This document shows, in pieces, positions 8,820 through 16,857 of a DNA stretch of 38,211 nucleotides (its first letter is position 1; every line of letters begins with the position of its first letter). Below the pieces are notes generated by a model. The model was given only the letters and a program-made list of their open reading frames with translations. It did no database searches and had not been told where the DNA came from. This DNA comes from Chloroflexota bacterium (GTDB lineage: Bacteria > Chloroflexota > Anaerolineae > Aggregatilineales > Phototrophicaceae): NCBI GenBank assembly GCA_026706395.1, contig JAPOYU010000042.1, positions 1 to 38,211 on the forward strand, read 5' to 3'. The position numbers and the translations under genes were made by a program.

Positions 8820-9635
8820 TTACCAATGCCAGATCTGGTTCCAGGCGCTCATCCAGTCCGCCGCCCGGCTGGTCACCTGCTGCCGCTCCCGGTCCAGCTC
8901 GACGCCCGCCCGGCCCATAAAATCCGCCATCTTCTCCACTTTATCGACCTCGATGGTGATCGTCACCGGCGACGCCAGCGCGTAGGGGGAGACCGCTTCG
9001 AGGTTCTGCAGCGCCTGATAAGCCCCCTCTTCGATCATCTCGCGGGCTCGGCTCGGCGGGATCTGCCGGGCGGAATAGCGCGTCAAGCCCCGTTTGACCG
9101 CCACTGTCGTCAGCCCATCTCCCAGCAGCGCCTCGGCTTCGCGACAGACCGCTTCATCGCCCGTAACCAGCAAGACGGGGCAGCCATAATGCCCGCAGAG
9201 CGCCGCGTTCACCCCCACTTCGCCGACCAGGTCGTCATTGAACCACAAGTTATGCCACTTGACGGTCGAAATCGTATGGCAGAGGACGCCGTCTTCGGTA
9301 TTGTTTCGCGCGTGCATGCCGACCAGCAGACAAGCGTCCGCGCCTTGTTCCAGCAGCTCGGTATAACGCGACCAGGGATGATGCGCCACCCAGGTGCAAT
9401 CCGGCTCAAGCAGGTCCGGTATCAGCGAGTTGAAGCTCCAATCGCCGCCGGCGCCGTGGCAATCGACCACCACGATTTCCGCCGCGCCCGCCCGCTTCGC
9501 CCCGCGCACCGCCGCGTTGACCTCCTCGGTATAGAGCTTGCGCCCTTCTTCATACATCGGCGCCCCACCCGTCACCTGGTCCCATGCCACGATGCCGCTA
9601 ACGCCTTCCATATCGGTCATGATCAGAATTTTCAT
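8820..9635 (-). CDS. dppA: M55-family D-aminopeptidase
   Basis: 271 residues, matching the length of Bacillus subtilis DppA (known family, a zinc D-aminopeptidase forming a decamer). The metal ligands are all in place: D8 and E10 in TDMEGVSG, H60 in DCHGAG, H108 in GMHAR and E139 in GEVGVNA. H120 (LCHTI) corresponds to the catalytic histidine. It removes N-terminal D-amino acids from short peptides in the cytoplasm, typically D-Ala-D-Ala-type peptides from cell walls. It is last in a three-gene minus-strand set, 34 bp after the enolase-superfamily gene. That context supports peptide catabolism or murein recycling. Confidence 0.92.
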   Translation of the reverse strand: MKILIMTDMEGVSGIVAWDQVTGGAPMYEEGRKLYTEEVNAAVRGAKRAGAAEIVVVDCHGAGGDWSFNSLIPDLLEPDCTWVAHHPWSRYTELLEQGADACLLVGMHARNNTEDGVLCHTISTVKWHNLWFNDDLVGEVGVNAALCGHYGCPVLLVTGDEAVCREAEALLGDGLTTVAVKRGLTRYSARQIPPSRAREMIEEGAYQALQNLEAVSPYALASPVTITIEVDKVEKMADFMGRAGVELDRERQQVTSRAADWMSAWNQIWHW

Positions 9636-9669
9636 GTTTATCCTCTCCGTCCGCCAAGAAAGCCCGCAC

Positions 9670-10758
9670 TCAAGTGAGCCGCCCCAATATCGCCTGCATT
9701 TGGCTCAAGGCACCGCCGGCCGCGTCAAGCTCCATATAGCCATCAACGATAGGCGGCGCCAAAGTCAAATCGGCTTCCGTCTTCAAGTAGAAGCTGCATT
9801 CGCTGGCGCAATTGACCCGCTCATCCGCAGCGAAAAGCGCCGCGTGGGTGCAGCCCAGCAGCGAACTGGCCTGCGAGCCGATCATGACGCCCTTGCCCGC
9901 TTCCCTCACCAGGTCCAGCATCCGCCGTGATTCGGAGAAGCCCGTCCGCGCCGTCTTGATGTTGAGGATATCGAAGCTGTCAAACTCGATCTCACGTTCC
10001 AGATCGGCCAGCGTGAAGGCCGAATCATCAGCGATAATCGGCATCTTGCAGTTCCGCCGCAGTTCCCGCCGATTTCGCAGTTGATGGACAGGCAGCGCCT
10101 CTTCGCAATACAGCACGCCCAGCTCGAACAGTCCGTCCAGAATGTCGGCCGCCTCCGCGTTCGGCAAGGTCTCGTTGGCATCCACATAAAACTGCGCCGG
10201 CGGATAAGTCTCGATTAAGCGCCGAATCGTCTCGGTTTCGCACTCGATATCTCGGCCGATCTTCACCTTGAAGACGCGCAGACCAGCGCGATAAGCGGCT
10301 TCCACATCAGCCATGACAGCTTCCGCCGAGCCTGTGCTTACGATTGTACTGAGCTGAATTCGCTCGCGTGAAACGCCCAGATATGCGCCAAGATTCTCGC
10401 CGCGGCTGTCCGCAAGCGCCTGATGCAGCGCCATATCCAGCGCGCCTTTCGCCGTATTGTTGTTTTTGATATGGGCCATCTGCCCGCTTAGTGCCGCGAT
10501 CGCCTCGAAGTCTTCAACAGTCCGCCCGGCCAACATGGGCGCTAGTTGCCACTCGATGATCGCCTTGATCGACGCCTGCGTCTCCCCATAGATGCTGGGG
10601 CGAGGCGTCGCTTCGGCGATGCCGACCGCGCCATCCGACAACTCAACCCGAATCAGCACATGGTCAAGCTGAGCTAGTTTATGCCGCCCGCCCCAGGTCA
10701 GGGCCGCTTTGAGTGGCACCGTGTACGGCGTCGTGCTTATTCGCGTAATCTTTGGCAT
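9670..10758 (-). CDS. Enolase-superfamily protein (muconate cycloisomerase/dipeptide epimerase group)
   Basis: 362 residues. The N-terminal capping domain has a flexible-loop region near residues 17-25 and 50-60. The barrel carries the acid-base pair FKVKIG (K164, K166), metal ligands in YVDANE (D193), YCEEAL (E219 or E220) and IADDSA (D244 or D245), and the opposite lysine in NIKTARTG (K268). This is the muconate-lactonizing subgroup, which includes L-Ala-D/L-Glu and other dipeptide epimerases, o-succinylbenzoate synthase and N-succinylamino acid racemase. Its position 34 bp upstream of dppA favours a dipeptide epimerase acting on murein or D-amino-acid peptides. That specificity is inference; a cycloisomerase is the main alternative. 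Confidence 0.82.
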   Translation of the reverse strand: MPKITRISTTPYTVPLKAALTWGGRHKLAQLDHVLIRVELSDGAVGIAEATPRPSIYGETQASIKAIIEWQLAPMLAGRTVEDFEAIAALSGQMAHIKNNNTAKGALDMALHQALADSRGENLGAYLGVSRERIQLSTIVSTGSAEAVMADVEAAYRAGLRVFKVKIGRDIECETETIRRLIETYPPAQFYVDANETLPNAEAADILDGLFELGVLYCEEALPVHQLRNRRELRRNCKMPIIADDSAFTLADLEREIEFDSFDILNIKTARTGFSESRRMLDLVREAGKGVMIGSQASSLLGCTHAALFAADERVNCASECSFYLKTEADLTLAPPIVDGYMELDAAGGALSQMQAILGRLT

Positions 10759-10785
10759 CTCTCGCCCGTCACATGCGCTCAGCGC

Positions 10786-11577
10786 CTACATAAATCGCCG
10801 CGCGATATCCGCGACCGCATCCGCCACCGCCTCAGGCGAGCAGCCGTCAACATCCAGCCTGTGATAATTGGGATAGTCAGCCTCCATAACGAAGGGTTGC
10901 CGCCCATAATTCTGCGCCTCGGCGCTGGTGATCGAAATGGCTTTCGCGCTTATCTCCCCGGCACGAAGGAGGTCGCGCGCTTGCGACTGCAAGTCCAGGG
11001 GCAGAAATGACAGATCCTCCGATCCGCCGGCTTGGTCGAACCCGTCGTTCCGGCCGCTCAATCGGCGCAGGCGCGTCATGGGATGCAGCGTCAACTCGAC
11101 GATTTGCCAGCGCGGGAAATGCCGAAGGGCATAAGCAACCTCGTTAGGTCCGCGAATCCCGTCGGAGAGCAGCAGCGCCCGCATCTCGTCAGCCAGGTAC
11201 AGCCAGGAGAATATCGCCGCCATGCCGCCCTCGACCTGCCGCGCGAAACGCCGCGTCATGGCGAAGCGCTTCACCCGATCCGTCACCGGGGCGATTGGCT
11301 CATCCGCCAGCGCCTGAGCCAGCGGGAATAGAACCCAGTCGGTCAACTCGCGCCGCGACGGGATGACCTCCGCCGAAGCCAGGCCCAGCCGTCGCCGCAG
11401 CAACTCAAGCGCCGTCGTCTTGCCCGTGCCAGTCAGCGCCACCAGCATCAACAGCGGATGCTCCTCAAGCGGATGCCGCCCGGCGCCCTCGAACAGGCTC
11501 ACCAGCGGATAGTTCTCCGCCAGCGGCAATGACAGTTTCGGGTAAACCTCACGCAGGAAAAAGTCGCGCGCTTGCAT
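10786..11577 (-). CDS. Orphan P-loop NTPase/kinase-like protein
   Basis: 263 residues. A Walker A loop (VALTGTGKTTALELL, residues ~47-61) follows a ~45-residue N-terminal segment. Later, LLLSDGIRGPNEVAYALRHFP is followed by an arginine-rich stretch (MTRLRRLSGRNDGFD), a pattern like the nucleotide-monophosphate-kinase or dephospho-CoA-kinase fold with its LID arginines. I do not recognise the family. It is the first gene of the unit with the epimerase-like gene (27 bp downstream) and dppA, so it may phosphorylate a small molecule or peptide product, but that is speculation. The ribosome site looks like AGGGGGC. A regulatory or chaperone ATPase is an alternative. Confidence 0.65.
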   Translation of the reverse strand: MQARDFFLREVYPKLSLPLAENYPLVSLFEGAGRHPLEEHPLLMLVALTGTGKTTALELLRRRLGLASAEVIPSRRELTDWVLFPLAQALADEPIAPVTDRVKRFAMTRRFARQVEGGMAAIFSWLYLADEMRALLLSDGIRGPNEVAYALRHFPRWQIVELTLHPMTRLRRLSGRNDGFDQAGGSEDLSFLPLDLQSQARDLLRAGEISAKAISITSAEAQNYGRQPFVMEADYPNYHRLDVDGCSPEAVADAVADIARRFM

Positions 11578-11660
11578 GGCTGCCCCCTATCAGCGACCAA
11601 TCGCAATCATCATACCCGCTAGCGCCGTCGAGTCCAACACCGCGCGAGCGTTTGTCACAA

Positions 11661-11750
11661 TTTGCCACCGAGGGCACCGAGTGTTAAAGAGTCATAGCTT
11701 TTCAGCATTACTCTGTGAACTCTTATCCCTCTGTGTACTCGGTGGCCAAA
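11661..11750. repeat. Intergenic inverted repeat of the CACAGAG/CACCGAG type
   Basis: TTTGCCACCGAG (11661-11672) and CTCGGTGGCCAAA (11738-11750) form inverted arms differing by one extra G. Inside are GGCACCGAG and CTCTGTG/CTCTGTGTACTC motifs. It belongs by eye with the copies at 14446 and 30643. It lies in the 259-bp gap between the divergent P-loop and esterase genes and could fold in RNA. Confidence 0.6.
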
Positions 11751-11795
11751 TGCCTTGACTTCACTAGGCTCGTGTTAGCGCCCGCCGACAGGCGT

Positions 11796-11801
11796 TATAA
11801 T
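11796..11801 (+). promoter_or_regulatory. Candidate -10 element of the esterase operon
   Basis: A perfect TATAAT lies 36 bases before the esterase ATG. No convincing -35 hexamer sits at 16-18 bp; TGTTAG at 11773 is poor. TTGACT at 11755 is too far away. Position and match make a promoter plausible. Confidence 0.4.
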
Positions 11802-11836
11802 CGTGCGCAAATGTGAAGCAATAATGGAGAGACGCC

Positions 11837-12883
11837 ATGCCATTATTTGACATGCCCCTGGAAGAATTGCGCGCGTATCGCCCGCCACGCGAAGAGCCAG
11901 AGGACTTCGACGCCTTCTGGTCGGCTACGCTGTCCGAGGCGCGATCGCATGACCTAGACGCCGTCTTCGAGCCGGCCGACTTTGGGCTGGAGGCCTTCGC
12001 CGTCTACAATGTGACGTTTTCCGGCTTCGCTGGCGACCGCATCAAAGGCTGGTTCATTCATCCGCGCGACGCGTCTGAAGCGCTGCCCGGAGTCGTTGAA
12101 TATATCGGCTATGGCGGAGGACGCGGCTATCCCCATGAATGGCTGGCTTTCCCGGCAGCCGGCTTCGCTTATCTGGTCATGGACACTCGCGGGCAGGGCT
12201 CGGTCTGGCGCCGAGGCGATACGCCCGATATTCCCAACGGCGCCAACCCGTCCTTCCCCGGCTTCATGACCCAGGGCATTCTGGACAAGGAAACCTACTA
12301 TTACCGTCGCTTGTACACCGATGCCGTCCGCGCTGTCGAAGCGCTGCGGGAGCGCCCCGAGGTCGATGCTGAGCGCATCGCCGTCACCGGCGGCAGTCAA
12401 GGCGGCGGGCTTTCGATCGCCGCGGCCGGCTTGCTGCCCGAAGTCAAGGTCTGCCTGACGGACGTGCCTTTCCTCTCGCATTTCCGCCGAGCCGTCGATA
12501 TCACCCCGCGCGACCCCTACCTGGAGATCGCCCGCTATCTGCAAACGCAGCGCGATAAAGTCGACGCGGTCTTCCGCACGCTCAGCTACTTCGATTGTCT
12601 GAACTTCGCCACTCGCATGTCCGCCCGCGCCCTCTTCTCCGTCGGCATCATGGATACCATCTGCCCGCCGTCCACCGTCTTCGCCGCTTACAATCATGTT
12701 CCCGGCGAAAAGGCCATCAAAGAGTACTACTACAACGACCACGAAGGCGGCGGCGGCGAGCACATGGTCGAGAAGATTCGCACCCTGCGCGCGCTCTGGA
12801 AGCCGCTCGGCGGCAGCGATATGGGCAGCCCTAGCGTCTCGGATTCAGATCCAGGCTTGGATGCCGCACAGCCTGGCTTGTGA
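11837..12883 (+). CDS. CE7-family acetyl esterase (acetylxylan esterase/cephalosporin-C deacetylase)
   Basis: 348 residues, slightly longer than the usual ~320 because of a C-terminal tail. It is an alpha/beta hydrolase with the CE7 signature RGQG (118-121) and the nucleophile elbow TGGSQGG (S187). D273 (VGIMDTICPPST) and H302 (NDHEGGGGEH) complete the triad. It removes acetyl groups from acetylated sugars or xylo-oligosaccharides. No signal peptide is visible, so it acts in the cytoplasm on imported substrates. GGAGAG precedes the ATG. The next gene starts at GTG overlapping the stop by four bases (GTGA), so the two are translationally coupled. Confidence 0.9.
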   Translation: MPLFDMPLEELRAYRPPREEPEDFDAFWSATLSEARSHDLDAVFEPADFGLEAFAVYNVTFSGFAGDRIKGWFIHPRDASEALPGVVEYIGYGGGRGYPHEWLAFPAAGFAYLVMDTRGQGSVWRRGDTPDIPNGANPSFPGFMTQGILDKETYYYRRLYTDAVRAVEALRERPEVDAERIAVTGGSQGGGLSIAAAGLLPEVKVCLTDVPFLSHFRRAVDITPRDPYLEIARYLQTQRDKVDAVFRTLSYFDCLNFATRMSARALFSVGIMDTICPPSTVFAAYNHVPGEKAIKEYYYNDHEGGGGEHMVEKIRTLRALWKPLGGSDMGSPSVSDSDPGLDAAQPGL

Positions 12884-13728
12884 AGTTTTCGATGAGCCGA
12901 ACCCAAATCATCATCCTCGGCAGCGGCAGTCCCAACGCGGAAGCCGACCGCGTCAGTTCAGGCGTCGCCATCGCCGTCGATGATCAGCCTTATCTGGCCG
13001 ACTGCGGGCATGGCGTGGTGCAGCGCGTGGTGCAGGCGCATGAGGCCGGTCTCATCACCTGGGATACAACTGACCTCACTCGCCTGTTCGTCACGCATTT
13101 GCATGCGGACCACACCGTCGGCTTGCCCGATCTGCTCTTCACGCCCTGGATTCACGGCCGCGAGGACCCGGTGCAGGCATACGGTCCCGTCGGTTTGGAG
13201 GCGATGCTGCGGCATATCCAACTGGCTTACGCCGAGAACATCCGCGAGCATCGCAGCGCCCATCCCAGCAGCGAATGCGGCTATCTAGCGGCAGTGAGTG
13301 AAGTGGCGGAGGGACTCTGCTATCAAGATGAAAAGCTGTCGGTCTACGCGCTGCCGGCGGATCATGGCGACCTGGCCGCCTTGAGCTACAAGTTCATCAC
13401 GCCCGCCGGGACGGTTGTCATCTCCGGCGATACCAAACCCACGCCGGCCTTCGCCGAATGGGCGTGTGACTGTGACTTGCTGATCCATGAGGTGTATTCG
13501 GCGCGTCAGCTTCCCGACCGAAGCCCCGAATGGCGGGCCTATCACTCCCGCGTGCACACCTCGACGAGCGAGTTGGCGGCGCTGGCAAATATCATCCGCC
13601 CCGGACGCCTGCTGCTCTATCATCAACTCTGCTGGGGCCAGACAGCCGACGAACTTGTGGCCGAAATCACAGACGAATACGGTGGCCCGGTCCTTAGTAC
13701 GAATGACCTGGATGTCTTTGAACTTTAG
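12880..13728 (+). CDS. Metallo-beta-lactamase-fold hydrolase (RNase Z/arylsulfatase-like group)
   Basis: 282 residues. The di-zinc motif THLHADHTVGLPDLL (H73, H75, D77, H78) is followed by H162 (ADHGD), D184 (ISGDTKP) and a late HTST histidine (H226). The start LGSGSPNAEADRVSSG and the GLPDLLF stretch resemble the RNase Z/ElaC-like and AtsA-like branch, but the long tRNA-binding exosite arm of RNase Z is not obvious, so a small-molecule esterase or phosphodiesterase is more likely. The GTG start at 12880 overlaps the esterase stop; ATG at 12892 is an alternative. It sits between the esterase and the deiodinase-like gene, 18 bp before the latter. Confidence 0.82.
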   Translation: MKFSMSRTQIIILGSGSPNAEADRVSSGVAIAVDDQPYLADCGHGVVQRVVQAHEAGLITWDTTDLTRLFVTHLHADHTVGLPDLLFTPWIHGREDPVQAYGPVGLEAMLRHIQLAYAENIREHRSAHPSSECGYLAAVSEVAEGLCYQDEKLSVYALPADHGDLAALSYKFITPAGTVVISGDTKPTPAFAEWACDCDLLIHEVYSARQLPDRSPEWRAYHSRVHTSTSELAALANIIRPGRLLLYHQLCWGQTADELVAEITDEYGGPVLSTNDLDVFEL

Positions 13729-13746
13729 ACTTGCGCAGGAGTTAAT

Positions 13747-14433
13747 GTGACGATGCCAGACGAAGCACGATATCAAGCGCTGGAGTTTGAGCGGCTGAGC
13801 AAGCCGGAGCAAGTCCGCCGTTCTGACGAGTTCCTGGGGCGGATGCTCAAGCGGCGCAGCGTGCGCTATTTCTCGCCCGAGCCCGTACCCTTCGAACTGA
13901 TCGCCAACGCCATCCGCGTCGCCGGGTCCGCCCCTTCCGGCGCCAATCAACAGCCCTGGACCTTCGTCGTCATCAGCGACCCGGGACTCAAGCGACGAAT
14001 CCGGGGGGCCGCCGAAGCCGAGGAGAAAGAAAGCTACGAGCGGCGCATGAGTCCTGAATGGCTGGCCGCGCTGGCGCCCCTGGGGACGGACTGGCGCAAG
14101 CCGCATATCGAAGACGCGCCCTACGTTATCGTCGTCTTCCGCCAAGCTTATGGCATCGACCGCGACGAGGCGGGCGGCGAAAAGCGCATCATGCACTACT
14201 ACAGCGAGGAATCCGTCGGCATCGCTGTCGGTTTCTTGCTTGCCGCCCTGCATATCGCTGGCCTCGCTACCCTGACTCATACACCCAGCCCGATGAAGTT
14301 CCTGACGCGGATTCTCGGTCGCCCGGCCAACGAACGCCCTTACGTCCTGATACCGGTCGGCTACCCGTCCGCCGACGCCCGCGTCCCGGCAATCAGCAAG
14401 AAATCGCTGGATGAGATCATGGTCTTGCACTGA
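13747..14433 (+). CDS. Nitroreductase-fold flavoprotein of the iodotyrosine-deiodinase group
   Basis: 228 residues. FMN-binding segments are RRSVRYFS (37-43) and [11 protein letters not shown] (61-71). The active-site lid matches iodotyrosine deiodinase (IYD): the Glu-Tyr-Lys set that grips the halotyrosine zwitterion in human IYD (E157, Y161, K182) is present with identical spacing as E93, Y97 and K118. The remaining C-terminal half ([35 protein letters not shown]) also follows IYD rather than classic nitroreductases. The known family reductively dehalogenates halotyrosines using FMN. Start GTG 13747 has AGGAG five bases upstream; ATG 13753 is possible. It is third in the esterase/MBL unit. 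The true substrate here is unproven. Confidence 0.88.
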   Translation: MTMPDEARYQALEFERLSKPEQVRRSDEFLGRMLKRRSVRYFSPEPVPFELIANAIRVAGSAPSGANQQPWTFVVISDPGLKRRIRGAAEAEEKESYERRMSPEWLAALAPLGTDWRKPHIEDAPYVIVVFRQAYGIDRDEAGGEKRIMHYYSEESVGIAVGFLLAALHIAGLATLTHTPSPMKFLTRILGRPANERPYVLIPVGYPSADARVPAISKKSLDEIMVLH

Positions 14434-14445
14434 CCTCATTTGATA

Positions 14446-14473
14446 TCTCTGTGCCCTCTGTGTCCTCTGTGGT
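14446..14473. repeat. Dispersed CACAGAG-type intergenic repeat
   Basis: Read on the minus strand, this begins ACCACAGAGGACACAGAGG and continues with GCACAGAGA. Copies or relatives are seen at 11661-11750 and 30643-30660. It fills much of the 80-bp gap before the amidohydrolase gene. Function unknown. Confidence 0.6.
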
Positions 14474-14513
14474 TAAAATATCGTTATACGGCTTGCTCTG
14501 ACTGGAATCGCCT

Positions 14514-15734
14514 ATGACCCGATATGATTTACTGCTCAAAAACGGCCGCGTCATCGACCCGGCCAACCAAATTGACGGGCTGATGGATGTCGCGATCAAA
14601 GCCGACAGAATCGCCGCCGTCGCCACCGACATCCCGTCAGCTGAAGCGGCGCAGACGGTCGATGTAACAGGCCTGGTTGTCAGTCCCGGCCTGATCGACA
14701 TCCACGTTCATGTCTACCATACGCGCGAGCCGGAAACCCTCAGCGTCATCGCCGACCATCACAGTTTCCACTCGGGCGTCACGACCGTGGTCGATACCGG
14801 CACGGCCGGCGCCAGGCATTTCCTGCACTTCAAACGCACCGTCATCGACCGCGCCAGGACGCGCATCTTCGCCTTCATCAACATCGTCAAATCGGGTATG
14901 CAGGGTCCTTTCGAGCAAGATGTCGACGAGATGGACCCCGAGCTGGCGGCTTCTATCGTGCTCGCCTATCCCGATGACTGCGTCGGCATCAAAACCGCGC
15001 ACTATTGGGTTTCCGAGCCATTTGACGGGGCGCATCCACCCTGGGCCGCCGTTGACCGCGCGCTGGAAGCCTCGGCTATCTGCGGGAAACCGTTGATGGT
15101 TGACTTCTGGCACCGCGAAGGGCGTACGTATCAGGAACTCTTGCGCAAGATGCAGCCGGGCGATATCCATACCCACGTCTACGCCCAGCAATTTCCTATC
15201 CTGGACGCCGAGAACAAACCGGCCGATTTCATGTTTGAGGCGCGGGAACGCGGCATCATCTTCGACCTGGGGCATGGCGCCGGCAGCTTCTGGTTCCGGC
15301 TCGCCATTCCGGCGTACCGAGGCGGCTTCGGGCCCGATTCCATCAGCACCGATCTGCACATCGGCAATGTCAACGGCGTCGTGCATGACATGCTCAATAC
15401 TATGTCCAAGCTGCTCTGCATGGGTATGCCCTTGCAGGAAGTCATCACCCGCTCGACCGCCACGCCGGCGCGGGAGATCGGCCATCCCGAGCTGGGCAGC
15501 CTCAGCATCGGCGCTGAAGCTGATATAGCCGTACTGCGTGTGGACATGGGCGACTTCGGCTATGTTGATTGCGGTGGCGCGCGCATGAACGGCGGCCGCA
15601 AGCTCGGCTGCGAAATGACCATCCGCGCCGGCGAAATCGTCTACGATCTCAACGGCCGCGCCGCGCCGGCGTGGGAAGACGCGCCGCCTTCTTACTGGAA
15701 ACTCCGCTATCCGAAGGGCATCATCGAACCATGA
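14514..15734 (+). CDS. Amidohydrolase/deacetylase-family metallohydrolase (COG3964 type)
   Basis: 406 residues. The N-terminal strand LLLKNGRVIDP and the metal motif GLIDIHVHVYH (H64, H66) define the amidohydrolase superfamily. Further candidate ligands are K160 (VGIKTAHY, a possible carboxylated lysine), H200/H221, H254 (DLGHGAG) and D280 (ISTDLH). A C-terminal composite beta domain ends with IRAGEIVYDLNGR. The family holds dihydroorotase-like enzymes and amino-sugar or N-acyl-amino-acid deacetylases of mostly unknown substrate. Its stop overlaps the start of the PLP enzyme gene (ATGA), and this gene pair recurs in bacteria. It probably prepares the amine substrate for that partner. Confidence 0.85.
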   Translation: MTRYDLLLKNGRVIDPANQIDGLMDVAIKADRIAAVATDIPSAEAAQTVDVTGLVVSPGLIDIHVHVYHTREPETLSVIADHHSFHSGVTTVVDTGTAGARHFLHFKRTVIDRARTRIFAFINIVKSGMQGPFEQDVDEMDPELAASIVLAYPDDCVGIKTAHYWVSEPFDGAHPPWAAVDRALEASAICGKPLMVDFWHREGRTYQELLRKMQPGDIHTHVYAQQFPILDAENKPADFMFEARERGIIFDLGHGAGSFWFRLAIPAYRGGFGPDSISTDLHIGNVNGVVHDMLNTMSKLLCMGMPLQEVITRSTATPAREIGHPELGSLSIGAEADIAVLRVDMGDFGYVDCGGARMNGGRKLGCEMTIRAGEIVYDLNGRAAPAWEDAPPSYWKLRYPKGIIEP

Positions 15735-16834
15735 CCAACTATAAATCGCTCGGCGTCCGCCCGGTCATCAACGCCTACGCCACAGTGACCAAATTCGGCG
15801 GCTCGCTTATGCCGCCGGAAGTCCTCAGCGCCATGAATGAAGCGGCCGGCAGCTTCGTCGATCTGGCTGACTTGCAGCGCCGGGTCGGCGAGCGCATCGC
15901 CGAGCTCACGCGTAATGAAGCCGCTTATGTGACTTCTGGCGCCGCCGCCGGCATCGTGCTGGCTTCCGCCGCTGCCGTCCTCCACAAGCAGCCTGACGCG
16001 CTCAAACGCTTCCCGGATATCGCCGCATTCAACAACGAGGCGATCATTTTCCGCGGGCAGCGCAATCCCTACGACTACAGCATCCAGCAGACCGGCTTGA
16101 CATACATCGAAATTGCAGGTTCCGCTGATGCGCTCCGCGCCGCCATCAGCGACCGCACAGCTTGCATCTTTTGGTTTCGGCGCGGTCAATGCAGCGCCGA
16201 TGACCTGACACTCGCCGACGTCATCACCTTCGCTGAGGAGCGCGACATCCCGGTCATCGTCGATGCCGCGGCGCAGTTGCCGCCGGTCGAGAACCTCTGG
16301 CGCTTCACCGAAATGGGCGCAGCTCTGGTGCTCTTCAGCGGCGGCAAAGACCTGCGCGGACCTCAGCCCACCGGCTTGATGCTGGGACGCCGCGACCTCA
16401 TCGATTCCATCCGCCCCATCAGCAATCCCAACCACGGCTTGGGACGTCCGCTCAAAGTGGGCAAGGAAGAGCTGCTGGGTTTGCTCGCCGCCGTCGAACG
16501 CTATCTCAAGCTCGACCATGCCGCCCGCGCCCAATACTGCGACGATGTGGTCGCCTTGTTCTGCGCCGCGCTCAATCCGCTGCCGGGCGTCCGCGCCGAG
16601 CGCGCCTTCCCCAATGAAGCCGGCCAGCCGCTGCCCCGCTGCGCTGTCACGATCGATGTTGGCCTGCTCGGCAAATCGGCTGACGATCTGGTGCAAGACT
16701 TTCTCGCGCATGAGCCGGCCATAGCCGTCGCGCCCGACAGCGACGCGAGCTTCTATCTCAATCCGATGACGCTGAATCCGGGCGAGGAGATCACCGTCCG
16801 TGATGCATGTTTGAACCTGCTCGCAAAGGCTTAG
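15731..16834 (+). CDS. SelA/DgaE-like PLP-dependent enzyme (D-glucosaminate-6-phosphate ammonia-lyase group)
   Basis: 367 residues from ATG 15731, which overlaps the amidohydrolase stop as ATGA. The frame is open back to 15569, but that stretch lies inside the preceding gene and reads as out-of-frame sequence. Landmarks: the start LGVRPVINAYATVTKFGGS typical of the group, YVTSGAAAG (cofactor loop), IVDAAAQLPP (D178) and the Schiff-base lysine in LFSGGKDLRGPQPTGL (K206). The known relatives are DgaE, which deaminates D-glucosaminate 6-phosphate, and SelA. No KDPG aldolase (DgaF) gene follows, so the substrate and the fate of the product are open. The partner amidohydrolase suggests an N-acylated amino sugar or amino acid. 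Confidence 0.82.
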   Translation: MTNYKSLGVRPVINAYATVTKFGGSLMPPEVLSAMNEAAGSFVDLADLQRRVGERIAELTRNEAAYVTSGAAAGIVLASAAAVLHKQPDALKRFPDIAAFNNEAIIFRGQRNPYDYSIQQTGLTYIEIAGSADALRAAISDRTACIFWFRRGQCSADDLTLADVITFAEERDIPVIVDAAAQLPPVENLWRFTEMGAALVLFSGGKDLRGPQPTGLMLGRRDLIDSIRPISNPNHGLGRPLKVGKEELLGLLAAVERYLKLDHAARAQYCDDVVALFCAALNPLPGVRAERAFPNEAGQPLPRCAVTIDVGLLGKSADDLVQDFLAHEPAIAVAPDSDASFYLNPMTLNPGEEITVRDACLNLLAKA

Positions 16835-16857
16835 ACAAGAATGGGAGCGTCTTCACA

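Noticed and set aside
11755..11801. TTGACT with TATAAT as a promoter pair
   Set aside because: The spacing is 35 bases, twice the functional distance; only the TATAAT was kept as a candidate.
13285..14439. 384-residue open frame opposite the MBL and deiodinase-like genes
   Set aside because: It spans two recognised genes on the other strand and has the low-complexity look of a high-GC shadow.
15569..15730. 54-residue N-terminal extension of the DgaE-like protein
   Set aside because: It lies inside the amidohydrolase gene in another frame and is arginine-rich; the family start begins at ATG 15731.
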